Assembly (NCBI GenBank): GCA_015243575.1
Contig: CP042469.1
Location: 3,810,929-3,874,928 of the forward strand
Length of the DNA: 64,000 bases
DNA from: Clostridiales bacterium
GTDB taxonomy: Bacteria > Bacillota > Clostridia > Peptostreptococcales > Anaerovoracaceae
Reading direction: 5' to 3'
In this document: positions 18,154 through 26,573 of the stretch, one piece after another
Layout of the letters: every line of letters begins with the position of its first letter
Position numbering within the stretch: position 1 is the stretch's first letter
The notes under the pieces: model-generated
The model's database searches: none
What the model was told of the DNA's origin: nothing
The model's input: only the letters and a program-made list of their open reading frames with translations
Made by a program: the position numbers and the translations under genes

Positions 18154-18534
18154 CTAAGCCTGATTTTTTACCAGAAACTCATAATGTTTCTTTAAACTCT
18201 GATAGCTTTCTTCACTGATATCATGCTCCATGCGACACGCGTCATCTAAAGCAGTTTCTTCCTTTACTCCTAGCAGCATCAAAAGCTGAGCTACTGTTTT
18301 ATGGCGCTCATAAATTCGGGTAGCGATTTCATATCCGTCATCTTTTAACGTAATATATCCTTCTTCATCAACTTCGATATAACCGTTTTCTCTGAGCTTC
18401 TTCATAGCCACACTGATGCTGGGCTTCGTAAAACCCATCTCATTGGCGATATCGATGGAACGGACTTGTCCCATACGTTCTTTGAGCATCAGGATTGTTT
18501 CAAGGTAGTTTTCCCCTGATTCATGCATCTCCAT
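18154..18534 (-). CDS. DtxR/MntR-family metal-dependent transcriptional regulator
   Basis: This iron- or manganese-sensing repressor has 126 residues and lacks the C-terminal SH3-like domain, as in MntR-type short members. A winged helix-turn-helix occupies about residues 5-70, with IANEMGFTKPSISVAMKKL as recognition region. The metal-binding/dimerisation domain follows, with DACRMEHDIS (Cys, Glu and His ligands). ATG 18534 follows GGGGGTGA. A good minus-strand promoter lies upstream. It is divergent from the methyltransferase/ECF/ABC locus that carries three GTTAG-N6-CTAAC dyads, which I infer to be its operators. Mn versus Fe specificity cannot be decided here. Confidence 0.92.
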   Translation of the reverse strand: MEMHESGENYLETILMLKERMGQVRSIDIANEMGFTKPSISVAMKKLRENGYIEVDEEGYITLKDDGYEIATRIYERHKTVAQLLMLLGVKEETALDDACRMEHDISEESYQSLKKHYEFLVKNQA

Positions 18535-18571
18535 TTTATCACCCCCGATTTCATTTTATCGTCATGCTTCT

Positions 18572-18600
18572 ATAATAAAGGAAGCTTTGAGTTTTTTCAA
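18572..18600 (-). promoter_or_regulatory. Promoter of the DtxR-type regulator
   Basis: On the minus strand TTGAAA (18600-18595), a 17-bp spacer and TATTAT (18577-18572) lie 38 bp before the start codon. A half-site resembling the operator (AGTTAG at 18618-18623 region) lies just upstream, hinting at autoregulation, but no full dyad is present. Confidence 0.7.
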
Positions 18601-18654
18601 GATAAGTTTATTTTAATTAGTTAGAGTACCCGCAATAGGCAGAACGGTGCTCCG

Positions 18655-18709
18655 TTGACAATAATTGTTAACGATGGTAAGATAAAAATGGGTTAGATGA
18701 AGCTAACTC
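18655..18709 (+). promoter_or_regulatory. Promoter with GTTAG-N6-CTAAC operator, copy 1
   Basis: A consensus -35 TTGACA (18655-18660), 17-bp spacer and -10 TAAGAT (18678-18683) are followed 7 bp later by GGTTAG-ATGAAG-CTAACT (18691-18708). The dyad therefore covers the expected transcription start, the classical position for a repressor. The same TAAGAT-7bp-GGTTAG arrangement recurs upstream of the ABC pair at 24.6 kb. Control by the adjacent DtxR-type protein is inferred. Confidence 0.8.
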
Positions 18710-18779
18710 GAGGCACTTAGAAACTTTTCACTTAATTATTAGAAAGCAGCGAAGAGCGGTTGGGAGAGGGGTGTTTTGA

Positions 18780-19490
18780 ATGGAACGAAAAGATGTTATT
18801 TTTAAGCGATATCAGAAGGGGGCAGGGTTGTATGATCGCCTTCTATCAACAGATAGCCTATGGTCTACTCTGGCCTGCAAGCTGGTATGGGGGTTTTCTG
18901 ATACGGTATATGCAAATCGGCTTTTAAAGTGGATCCCGGATGACTTCAACGGCAGTCTGCTGGATGTTCCGGTGGGAACTGCGCTGTTTACCACTCCGAA
19001 ATACAAGGAATTAAAGGGTGCACAAATTACGTGTCTCGATTATTCACCGGAAATGATGACTGCTGCGGAAAGGAAGTTTGCGGATGCAGGTATTGAAAAT
19101 ATTCAATGTCTCAGGGGCGATGTGGGAGACCTTCCTTTTGAAGAAGCATCCTTTGATATTGTATTGTCCATGAACGGGTTTCACGCGTTTCCAGATAAGG
19201 ATGCGGCGTTTCAAGAGATCAAAAGAGTGATAAAACCGGGAGGCTGCTTCATTGGATGCTTTTATATAAAAGGAGAGAATCGGAGAACCGACTGGTTTAT
19301 CAATCACCTCTATGTTCCAAAAGGATACTTCACGCCTCCCTTTATGACAAAAATAGAGTTGGAGGATAAGTTGAATAACCACTACCGTCATGTCGAGATC
19401 TGGAATACTGGGTCTATCGTCTGTTTCCGCGGAGTAAACCCATCTAGGGAAATTCCCTCTGGGAAGGTTCCCTCTGGGAAGGTTCCTTGA
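18780..19490 (+). CDS. Class I SAM-dependent methyltransferase (UbiE/Methyltransf_11 type)
   Basis: This is a soluble methyltransferase of 236 residues. The Rossmann-type SAM site is LLDVPVGTALFT (motif I, with Val-Pro in place of the usual Gly-x-Gly), followed by CLDYSPEMMTAAERKF (motif II) and LRGDVGDLPFEEASFDIVLS (motifs II-III). The substrate is unknown. It is the first gene after operator copy 1 and sits with metal-uptake genes, so a role in metallophore or cofactor modification is possible. The last 15 codons are three 15-bp tandem repeats encoding S(G/R)(K/E)(V/I)P, an unusual tail. Confidence 0.8.
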   Translation: MERKDVIFKRYQKGAGLYDRLLSTDSLWSTLACKLVWGFSDTVYANRLLKWIPDDFNGSLLDVPVGTALFTTPKYKELKGAQITCLDYSPEMMTAAERKFADAGIENIQCLRGDVGDLPFEEASFDIVLSMNGFHAFPDKDAAFQEIKRVIKPGGCFIGCFYIKGENRRTDWFINHLYVPKGYFTPPFMTKIELEDKLNNHYRHVEIWNTGSIVCFRGVNPSREIPSGKVPSGKVP

Positions 19491-19506
19491 GAGCGGGAGA
19501 GCAATC

Positions 19507-20538
19507 ATGAGTATTCTATCAAAGGAAAAAGAGCTGTATGGGTCTGTGATTGAGATCGTTTCTCAGGAGGATGGCTGTGCGGTCTATCGGATGGCAGACG
19601 GAAGTGACGGAATTATGACGTCCTATGAGGTGTTTCCGGGTGTGGAGTTGATCTACAATGATTTCCATACGGGGGAGTGTTTTCAGGGTCCGAGAATTTA
19701 TCGAGATATCATGGAAATCAACCACTGCAGGCAGGGGCGCTTTGAGTGTGATTTCCCCGATGGATCTTGTGTATATCTGGAGGAGGGAGACTTATCGGTT
19801 AATATGATTGGCAACAGGACACTTCGCTCTACATTTCCGCTGGAGCATTATCATGGCATTTCTGTCGTAATCGATCTTGAGCAGGCAGCAGGTTCTTTGT
19901 CCGGTGTGCTGAGTGATATCTCCATTAACTTATATGCTCTTAGAGATAGCCTTTGTGGTTGTGACCGCTGCTTTATCATGCGGGCCACAGAATCGGTGGG
20001 GCATATTTTTTCAGAGCTCTATCGGGTGCCGGAAGCAATCAAAAAAGGCTATTATAAGATTAAAATTTTGGAACTGCTTTTGTTTTTGAGCACCGTAGAC
20101 AGTTCCGCCCACATGGGTGAGAAACAATATTTTCATAGAAGTCAAGTTGAGGTAATTAAAGAAATCAAGGAATATATGACTCAAGATCTTGAGAGACACG
20201 ATACACTGGAGGAGTTATCAAAGCGTTTCAAGATACCGCTGACGGCTATGAAGCTGTGTTTTAAAGGCGTTTACGGAACAACGCTCTATTCATATATGAG
20301 AACTTACCGCATGCAGGCTGCGGCTGTTATGCTGAATCAGACGAGAGCAAGCATAGCTGAAGTGGCGGGCTTGGTAGGCTATCAGAACGCAAGCAAGTTT
20401 GCTTCGGCCTTCAAAGATGTGATCGGAATGTCCCCTTTGGAGTATCGCAGAGCCAACTGCGGTTTACCTTCCAATGATCCACTGACGTCTTTGCTCCAAA
20501 GAGACAATCCGCCGACGGACTGGAGTTGTTTTGACTAA
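19507..20538 (+). CDS. AraC-family transcriptional regulator, paralog 1
   Basis: This regulator has 343 residues. An N-terminal sensing region (about 20-160) with YEVFPGVELIYNDFH and HYHGISVVIDL precedes a C-terminal AraC/XylS double helix-turn-helix (about 215-320), ending in VGYQNASKFASAFKDVIGMSPLEYRR. It is clearly paralogous to the regulator at 23550, sharing YEVFPGV, NH/DHCR.GR, HIFSELY.VPE and KILELLLFLST. Such AraC proteins in siderophore loci (YbtA type) activate uptake genes when the metallophore is present; that is an analogy. It lies 16 bp after the methyltransferase. Confidence 0.9.
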   Translation: MSILSKEKELYGSVIEIVSQEDGCAVYRMADGSDGIMTSYEVFPGVELIYNDFHTGECFQGPRIYRDIMEINHCRQGRFECDFPDGSCVYLEEGDLSVNMIGNRTLRSTFPLEHYHGISVVIDLEQAAGSLSGVLSDISINLYALRDSLCGCDRCFIMRATESVGHIFSELYRVPEAIKKGYYKIKILELLLFLSTVDSSAHMGEKQYFHRSQVEVIKEIKEYMTQDLERHDTLEELSKRFKIPLTAMKLCFKGVYGTTLYSYMRTYRMQAAAVMLNQTRASIAEVAGLVGYQNASKFASAFKDVIGMSPLEYRRANCGLPSNDPLTSLLQRDNPPTDWSCFD

Positions 20539-20571
20539 ATGGAGTAGACAATTTTACCTGTTTTTACTATA

Positions 20572-20605
20572 TTTAAGAAGGGCGCTGAAGAGCGTTTTTC
20601 TTAAA
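20572..20605 (+). terminator. Hairpin terminator between araC-1 and the ECF genes
   Basis: TTTAAGAA (20572-20579) pairs with TTCTTAAA (20598-20605), enclosing CGCT-GAAG-AGCG and a run of five T residues. It is placed just before operator copy 2, so the ECF genes probably start a separate transcript. Confidence 0.7.
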
Positions 20606-20610
20606 TAGAT

Positions 20611-20630
20611 AGGTTAGTAATGACTAACTA
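20611..20630 (+). promoter_or_regulatory. GTTAG-N6-CTAAC operator, copy 2
   Basis: AGGTTAG-TAATGA-CTAACTA has the same arms and the same 6-bp spacer as the other two copies. It lies 20 bp before the start codon of the ECF S-component. The promoter here is less clear than at the other copies: TAGACA (20545-20550), 17 bp and TATATT (20568-20573) is possible but would place the terminator hairpin in the leader. Confidence 0.75.
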
Positions 20631-20650
20631 AATTGCAAGGGAGGTTATTC

Positions 20651-21265
20651 GTGGAGAAAAAATTGAATACAGAAGGTGGGATTAAGGAGCGTAACCTGAA
20701 CGCTAAGGATCTAATCAATGTGGGAATCTTCACCGCCATTTATTTTGTCATATTCTTTGTTACTGGAATGGTGGGGTACATACCGGTAATGATGCTCGCA
20801 ATTCCTTTTCTTTGTCCTCTTACAGCCGGCGTACCCTTTATGCTTTTCCTGACACGGGTACGGAAATTTGGAATGGTAACAATCATGGGGATACTGCTTG
20901 CGATACTCATGCTGGTTTTCGGCCATCCCTGGCCTTGTATTATTACCGGAATCGTCTTTCCTCTGGCAGGAGATCTGATCCTGCGAAATGGGAATTTTAA
21001 AAGTTGGAGTTCTATTTTGCTCGGATATGCCGTGTTCAGCCAATGGATTACCGGGCTGATGATTCCCTTTTATTTCATGAGGGAAACATATTTCAAAAGT
21101 TTGCGGAGCGGCTATGGTGATACCTATGCGGATACTCTTATGGCTATTACTCCCACCTGGGCCTTCGGCGTTGTAGTTCTGGCCGCAGCGGCAGGAAGCG
21201 TGCTTGGTGCATATTTTGGGAAATCTCTGCTGAAGAAGCATTTCAAACGGGCGGGGATTGCGTAG
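20651..21265 (+). CDS. ECF transporter substrate-binding (S) membrane component, MptD-like
   Basis: This integral membrane protein of about 204 residues has five to six hydrophobic helices after a polar start (LNAKDLINVGIFTAIYFVIFF). The family-like core is IPVMMLAIPFLCPLTAGVPFMLFLTRV, quoted here in part. It ends in a poly-basic tail. It resembles the MptD-type S component found beside CbiQ-type T and dual ATPase genes in Firmicutes. GTG 20651 has GGGAGG 6 bases upstream and is preferred over TTG 20633, which lies before that site. With the next two genes it forms an ECF importer; the substrate is unknown, and a metal complex, haem or siderophore is inferred from the regulator and the neighbours. 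Confidence 0.82.
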   Translation: MEKKLNTEGGIKERNLNAKDLINVGIFTAIYFVIFFVTGMVGYIPVMMLAIPFLCPLTAGVPFMLFLTRVRKFGMVTIMGILLAILMLVFGHPWPCIITGIVFPLAGDLILRNGNFKSWSSILLGYAVFSQWITGLMIPFYFMRETYFKSLRSGYGDTYADTLMAITPTWAFGVVVLAAAAGSVLGAYFGKSLLKKHFKRAGIA

Positions 21266-21985
21266 ATGAAGCTGCTCTTGTTTACCGAACAAAAGAATAG
21301 CAATTTTCGTCTTGATCCCCGAACGAAACTCATCATGCTCTTTGCCGTTAATCTTGTTTTGGTCAGCGGGGGCTATGACGGCTTGTCGGGAGCTGTACGC
21401 CAGATCCTTGCCGTTCTTCCGTTCTTGCTGCTGATAATGGAAGGAGGCGTTCGGACGGCCTTGATCTATTTCATTTTCATTGCAGCAGCCATATCGGGAG
21501 AAACCTTTCTGGTACAGAAGACGGAAGGAATTGCAAATCTGCTGATTGTGATTTTTTCGGGAATGATTACAAGGTTTGTCCCCGGATTGGTTATGGGCTA
21601 CTATGTGGTGAGCACAACAAAAATCGCGGAGTTTGTCGCTGCTCTTGAACGGATGCGGATTCCGAAAAAGATCATCATCCCTTTTGCAGTAATGATGCGT
21701 TTTTTCCCTACGGCGGCAGAAGAGCTGGCTGCCATCCGAGACGCAATGCGAATGAGAGGGATCGGCTTGGGAGGGAATCGTCCCGCAGCTATGCTGGAAT
21801 ACCGTCTGGTTCCTATGTTGATGTGCACCGTAAAAATCGGAGAGGAGCTCTCTGCCGCAGCGCTGACAAGAGGTCTGGGCAAGCCGGTTCGGCGAACAAA
21901 TATCTGCCGCATCGGGTTTAGATTAACGGATTGGCTGCTGATTCTGTTTTCGCTTGGGGCGCTGTCAGTATGGATTCTATTCTGA
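21266..21985 (+). CDS. ECF transporter transmembrane (T) component, CbiQ/EcfT family
   Basis: This scaffold subunit couples the ATPases to the S component. It has 239 residues and about five to six helices. The family start LDPRTKLIMLFAVNLVLVSGG is partly visible as DPRTKLIM, and the coupling motifs appear as RIPKKIIIPFAVMMRFFP and AIRDAMRMRGIG, matching the two Ala-Arg-Gly-type coupling helices. It begins one base after the S-component stop, so the genes are translationally coupled. Confidence 0.92.
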   Translation: MKLLLFTEQKNSNFRLDPRTKLIMLFAVNLVLVSGGYDGLSGAVRQILAVLPFLLLIMEGGVRTALIYFIFIAAAISGETFLVQKTEGIANLLIVIFSGMITRFVPGLVMGYYVVSTTKIAEFVAALERMRIPKKIIIPFAVMMRFFPTAAEELAAIRDAMRMRGIGLGGNRPAAMLEYRLVPMLMCTVKIGEELSAAALTRGLGKPVRRTNICRIGFRLTDWLLILFSLGALSVWILF

Positions 21986-22007
21986 AACACAAAAGGAGGA
22001 GATATTT

Positions 22008-23546
22008 TTGATCGAAATAAATAATGTATCCTTCACCTATGGAAGCGGGGACCGCGAATGCGGCCTGCACGATATTAGCCTGACGGTAACGGAGGGAGAA
22101 TTTCTTCTTTTATGTGGTGGTTCTGGCTGTGGGAAAACTACGCTGACCAGGCTGATCAATGGGCTGATTCCTCACTATTATGAAGGACGGCTGGCAGGTC
22201 GTGTTTTGGTTGAAGGAAAGGACGTAACCGTCATTCCTCTTTATGAAACAGCAGAGCTTGTGGGTTCTGTATTTCAGAATCCTAGGAGTCAGTTTTTTAA
22301 CACCGACACCACAAGTGAACTTGCTTTTGGCTGCGAAAATATGGGCCTTCCGGAAAATGAGATTCTGAGCAGGATTAAAAATGTTACAGAGGAGCTGGAG
22401 TTGAAACCATTGCTCGATAAAAGTATCTTTGCCCTGTCTGGAGGCGAAAAGCAGAAAATCGCTTGCGGGTCAGCTGCTGCGATGGGCGCTGCGGTCTTTG
22501 TTCTGGATGAGCCATCGTCCAATCTTGATCCTTATGCGGTAGAGGATCTGAGGGTGCTTCTTGCTAAATGGAAGCGTATGGGAAAAACGGTAGTGATTGC
22601 AGAGCATCGGCTTTATTATCTTCGGGAATTGATCGACCGTGTCATGTATATGGAAAATGGCCGTATTACGAGAGAGTATAATGCCGAAGAATTTTCAACT
22701 CTCATGAGAAACGGACTGGATCTTATGGGTCTTAGGACTCTTAAGCTGGAGAGCCTTTCTGAGACTGCTCCTGCTGCTTCAACACAGTCCTTAAAGCCGG
22801 GCTGTAAAATTTCCCTGTCCCAGTTTCAATTTTGCTATTCCCGGAATACTGAGGTGCTGCGGATCCAACAGGCTGATCTCCCTCGAAACCAAATCATAGC
22901 AGTAATCGGGCAAAACGGAGCCGGAAAATCAACCTTCGCCCGCTGCCTCTGCGGCTTGGAACGGAAGTGCAGGGGTAAGGTGATCCTCGATGGAGACGCA
23001 CTGACAGGAAGACAGCTTCTAACGAATTGTTATATGGTAATGCAAGATGTCAACCATCAGCTTTTTGTCGAAAGTGTATTGGATGAAGTATTGATCTCCA
23101 TGGATCGTGAGGATATTCCAATGGCAGAATTCATTTTAGAAGGACTTGATCTTTTGAACCTGAAGGACTGTCACCCCATGGCACTTTCCGGCGGGCAGAA
23201 GCAGCGTGTTGCGATAGCCTCTGCCATAGCATCGGGGCGACAGATCATTGTATTTGATGAACCCACAAGTGGGCTGGATTTAAAACACATGAAGGAGGTG
23301 GCCCAAAACCTCCGCATGTTGGCTGCAAAAGGAAAGAGTGTCTTCGTGGTTACCCATGATCCGGAGTTCATATTTGCATGCTGCACCCATATTATTCAGA
23401 TTGAGGATGGCAGAATTGTTCGGAATGAATCCCTTGATTCCTGCGGTATCAGAAAAACGCTGACATATTTTCTTGAATCTGCTGGAGAAAGACGTTTCAT
23501 AGAGACCACCGGAGAGGAACGCTGCAGGGGAGAAAAGGTGGTGTAG
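22008..23546 (+). CDS. ECF-type dual ATPase (EcfA1-EcfA2 fusion)
   Basis: Two ABC ATPase domains are fused in one chain of about 512 residues. Domain 1 has GGSGCGKTTLTRLING, LSGGEKQK and VFVLDEPSSNLD. Domain 2 has GQNGAGKSTFARCLCG, LSGGQKQRVAIASAIASG and IVFDEPTSGLD. They energise the preceding S and T subunits from the cytoplasmic side. The start is TTG 22008, after AGGAGGAG; the open frame reaches back to 21954 inside the previous gene without a ribosome binding site. The last 30 residues are a charged tail. Confidence 0.93.
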   Translation: MIEINNVSFTYGSGDRECGLHDISLTVTEGEFLLLCGGSGCGKTTLTRLINGLIPHYYEGRLAGRVLVEGKDVTVIPLYETAELVGSVFQNPRSQFFNTDTTSELAFGCENMGLPENEILSRIKNVTEELELKPLLDKSIFALSGGEKQKIACGSAAAMGAAVFVLDEPSSNLDPYAVEDLRVLLAKWKRMGKTVVIAEHRLYYLRELIDRVMYMENGRITREYNAEEFSTLMRNGLDLMGLRTLKLESLSETAPAASTQSLKPGCKISLSQFQFCYSRNTEVLRIQQADLPRNQIIAVIGQNGAGKSTFARCLCGLERKCRGKVILDGDALTGRQLLTNCYMVMQDVNHQLFVESVLDEVLISMDREDIPMAEFILEGLDLLNLKDCHPMALSGGQKQRVAIASAIASGRQIIVFDEPTSGLDLKHMKEVAQNLRMLAAKGKSVFVVTHDPEFIFACCTHIIQIEDGRIVRNESLDSCGIRKTLTYFLESAGERRFIETTGEERCRGEKVV

Positions 23547-23549
23547 AAC

Positions 23550-24503
23550 ATGGCAATTGATGACGCAGCCTATCTCGGCGACAATGTGATCTTGGTTTGC
23601 AGGGACGCATCCTGCACCGTTTTCAAGCTCCAGGATCGCACAGGTGAAGGGATGATGACTGCATATGAGGTGTTCCCGGGAGTCAGCCTTCTGTACCATG
23701 ATTTTCATATCGATTGCTGTATGTCCTATTTTCGTCCGGAGGTAAATATGTTCTGTATCGACCATTGCCGGGAAGGACGGCTTGAGTGGGAACTGGATGA
23801 AGGAAGCTGCCTCTATATGGAGGCGGGAGACTTACAGATGAATGCGAGGGATCATCATAGCAGAATGTTTCACTTTCCCTTGCGCCACTACCACGGCATT
23901 ACAGTTTCCTTCTGCCTGGAAGAAGCTGCTCAAGCGCTTAAGGGGATATTGGAGGGATTTGAGGTTGATCTTCATGACTTAAGTGAAAAATTCTGTTCGG
24001 GAAAACGCCCCTATATCATGAGGGCAGGGGCAAGTATTGAGCATATATTTTCAGAATTGTATTTTGTGCCTGAAACGGTGCGTACCGTTTTTTTTAGGAT
24101 TAAAATACTAGAGCTTCTGTTATTTCTCAGTACCCTGGATGTACCGCCAGACTGTGGAGAACGGCCTTACTTCTATAAGACTCAGGTCGAAAAGGTGAAG
24201 GCCATCATGGCTTTTATTACCGCATCACCCCATCGCCATTACACCTTGGAGGAGATTTCGGAACAGTTTCGATTTCCGGTTACCTCCATGAAAAAATGCT
24301 TTAAGGGGGTTTACGGCACTTCTATATATGCATATATGAAGGCGTACCGAATGAATGTTGCTGCTGTTCAGCTCCGAAGAAGCGAAGACAGTATAACTTC
24401 TATTGCCCTTCAAATGGGATATGATAATGCCAGCAAATTTTCTGCTGCATTTAAGTCTATAATCGGTATGAGCCCGGGCGAATACCGGAGATCAAGCGGA
24501 TAA
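23550..24503 (+). CDS. AraC-family transcriptional regulator, paralog 2
   Basis: This regulator has 317 residues and the same architecture as the one at 19507: a cupin-like N-terminal region (YEVFPGVSLLYHDFH, RHYHGITVSF) and an AraC double helix-turn-helix at about 205-315 ending MGYDNASKFSAAFKSIIGMSPGEYRR. The two share long blocks by eye and probably arose by duplication within the locus. It starts 3 bp after the dual ATPase stop and belongs to the ECF operon. Two related activators at one uptake locus suggest that the ECF and ABC branches answer to different ligands or form a cascade. Confidence 0.9.
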   Translation: MAIDDAAYLGDNVILVCRDASCTVFKLQDRTGEGMMTAYEVFPGVSLLYHDFHIDCCMSYFRPEVNMFCIDHCREGRLEWELDEGSCLYMEAGDLQMNARDHHSRMFHFPLRHYHGITVSFCLEEAAQALKGILEGFEVDLHDLSEKFCSGKRPYIMRAGASIEHIFSELYFVPETVRTVFFRIKILELLLFLSTLDVPPDCGERPYFYKTQVEKVKAIMAFITASPHRHYTLEEISEQFRFPVTSMKKCFKGVYGTSIYAYMKAYRMNVAAVQLRRSEDSITSIALQMGYDNASKFSAAFKSIIGMSPGEYRRSSG

Positions 24504-24621
24504 TCAAGCAAAAAAGGTGCATAACCAAATTGAGGAGATCGGTGCGCTGATCACTTGGCAAGATTTGTTGTCCGAACGGAGCAGCATAATCACATATGGA
24601 GTAGTGTAGCTTCCGAATCGT

Positions 24622-24655
24622 TGTTAAGATAGGTTGAGGTTAGAAACATCTAACC
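24622..24655 (+). promoter_or_regulatory. Extended -10 promoter with GTTAG-N6-CTAAC operator, copy 3
   Basis: TGTTAAGAT (24622-24630) is an extended -10 element. GGTTAG-AAACAT-CTAACC (24638-24655) follows after 7 bp and is the most symmetric of the three operators (6-bp arms). No good -35 is seen, which is common with extended -10 promoters. It drives the ABC pair that begins at 24726. Confidence 0.78.
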
Positions 24656-24725
24656 GTTGGCGGTGGTACCGACGTACTGCGCCAATCAGGCAGCAAATTA
24701 AACTTACCATTCGGAGGTGAAATCA

Positions 24726-26573
24726 ATGAAAGAACAACGAGGTACGTTCCGTACCATAATCCAGTTTGCGCAGGACTGCAAGCTCAAATTCATACTTTCT
24801 GTCGTTTTTGCAGTGATCAGTGTGGCAGGAGGGCTGGTTCCATATGTGGGCGTCTATCAAATGATCCTTCTCTTTTTTGAAGGATCACCATCGCCGGATG
24901 TCATTTTGTTCTGGTCAGGAATTAGTGCTTTGGGATACGGGCTTAAGCTGATCTTTTACGGCATTTCCACAACGTTGTCTCATCAGTCTGCATATCAGAT
25001 CCTGGAGAATATTCGTTTTGCCATCGCTCAAAGCCTGATGTCTGCACCTTTGGGAGAAGTTCAATCACATCCATCGGGCAGGATAAAGAACATTATAGTA
25101 GATCGGGTGGAGACCATTGAGCTGCCTTTGGCCCATATGATACCTGAGGGAATTTCAAACCTGCTGCTTCCGGCCGCAGTGTTCCTTTATCTGATTGCTA
25201 TTGATTGGAGGCTTGCCTTGGCAGCTCTTATCTGCATTCCGCTGGGAGCGGCAGTTTATGGGGTGATGATGAAAAATTACAACACCCAGTATGCAGCATA
25301 TATGGAGGCGAGCAATCGCGTCAACAGTGTTATTGTGGAATATATCGGCGGAATTCAGGTCATTAAGGCATTTAATCGTTCCTCGGGCTCATATGAGAAG
25401 TTTGCTGACGCAGTGGATTCCTTTAAGCAGTTTACACTGAACTGGTATCAAAGCACATGGAAGCTTATGAATCTGGGCGGTGCAGTTCTTCCTTCCACAC
25501 TTTTGGGAATTCTGCCGATGGGGATGCTGCTTTATCTGGACGGAAGTCTTACCCCGGCGGAGCTGACTTTGGGAATGATTCTTTCCATGAGTATCACCGC
25601 ACCCGTCGCATGGTTTACGGTTGCGGTAAACGACTGGAAGTCAATCGAATATGCAGTTAAGGATATCAATGAGCTGCTCACCCTTCCCTCTCTGCCGGAT
25701 ACTGCGAGAAACGTACCGCTCTCTTCCTATGAAGTGAAGCTGGAGAACGTGAGCTTTGCCTATAACAAGGACGGCGGGGATGTGTTGCATGATATCAATA
25801 TAAGACTGCAGGAAGGAAGCTTCAACGCCCTGGTGGGTCCTTCGGGAGGCGGAAAATCAACAATCGCACGTCTGATTGCAAGATTTTGGGATGTGAACGG
25901 AGGCTCCATCACCATTGGCGGCACAGATGTGCGTAAAATGCCCCTTGCCCAGCTGGCACGAATGATCAGTTATGTGACTCAGGACACTTATCTTTTCAAC
26001 TGTTCTCTTCTTGAAAATATTCGTCTGGGAAGGCCCGGCGCTTCAGATCAAGAGGTAATGGCAGCTGCAGAAGCAGCTCAATGCGGGGAATTTATTTCTC
26101 GTTTGGAAGGCGGATGGAGCACAATGGCAGGAGAAGCGGGGGGGAAGCTTTCTGGAGGAGAGCGCCAGCGAATTGCCATCGCGCGGGCCATCCTGAAAAA
26201 CGCACCCATTGTTATTTTGGATGAGGCGACGGCCTTCACCGACCCGGAAAATGAGAATAAACTGCAGAACTCAATTGCAATGCTCACAAAGGGAAAAACG
26301 CTTCTTGTGATCGCTCATCGCCTTTCTACGATAAAGCATGCAGACCAGATCATCTTAATCCATCAGGGGATAATTACCGCAAGCGGAACGCAGCAGGAAC
26401 TGCTGGAAGGCAGCAGGATGTATCTGGATATGTGGCGGGCACATATCGGTGCGAAAAAGTGGGCTGCTACAGGGAAGAAGGTGACGGAGGCAGACAGCAC
26501 CGAAGCCCTCGATATTGGTGCCGGAGGCAGCGTAGATGCAGATCGCAGGAAAGGGGTGATGGCAGGTGCTTAA
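24726..26573 (+). CDS. ABC transporter, fused membrane and ATPase domains, subunit 1 (YbtP/Q, IrtA/B-like)
   Basis: This half-transporter has about 615 residues. The six-helix exporter-fold membrane domain (about 20-310) precedes the ATPase, with GPSGGGKSTIARL, the Q-loop region SYVTQDTYLFN, signature LSGGERQRIAIARA and VILDEATAFTDPENE. The structural class is type IV exporter. Known heterodimers of this class in siderophore loci (YbtPQ, IrtAB) act as importers, and the locus context points that way. The ATG at 24726 follows GGAGGT; GTG 24717 lies in that site. A polar tail of about 45 residues ends the protein. The 8-bp overlap with the next gene supports a heterodimer. Confidence 0.9.
   Translation: MKEQRGTFRTIIQFAQDCKLKFILSVVFAVISVAGGLVPYVGVYQMILLFFEGSPSPDVILFWSGISALGYGLKLIFYGISTTLSHQSAYQILENIRFAIAQSLMSAPLGEVQSHPSGRIKNIIVDRVETIELPLAHMIPEGISNLLLPAAVFLYLIAIDWRLALAALICIPLGAAVYGVMMKNYNTQYAAYMEASNRVNSVIVEYIGGIQVIKAFNRSSGSYEKFADAVDSFKQFTLNWYQSTWKLMNLGGAVLPSTLLGILPMGMLLYLDGSLTPAELTLGMILSMSITAPVAWFTVAVNDWKSIEYAVKDINELLTLPSLPDTARNVPLSSYEVKLENVSFAYNKDGGDVLHDINIRLQEGSFNALVGPSGGGKSTIARLIARFWDVNGGSITIGGTDVRKMPLAQLARMISYVTQDTYLFNCSLLENIRLGRPGASDQEVMAAAEAAQCGEFISRLEGGWSTMAGEAGGKLSGGERQRIAIARAILKNAPIVILDEATAFTDPENENKLQNSIAMLTKGKTLLVIAHRLSTIKHADQIILIHQGIITASGTQQELLEGSRMYLDMWRAHIGAKKWAATGKKVTEADSTEALDIGAGGSVDADRRKGVMAGA

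Noticed and set aside
18601..18640. A fourth GTTAG operator before the DtxR-type gene
   Set aside because: Only one arm (TTAGTTAG) is present; there is no matching CTAAC arm at the right distance.
20711..21292. Long minus-strand open frame opposite the ECF S component
   Set aside because: It is a mirror of a well-supported membrane protein gene, lacks a ribosome binding site and has a composition typical of antisense shadows.
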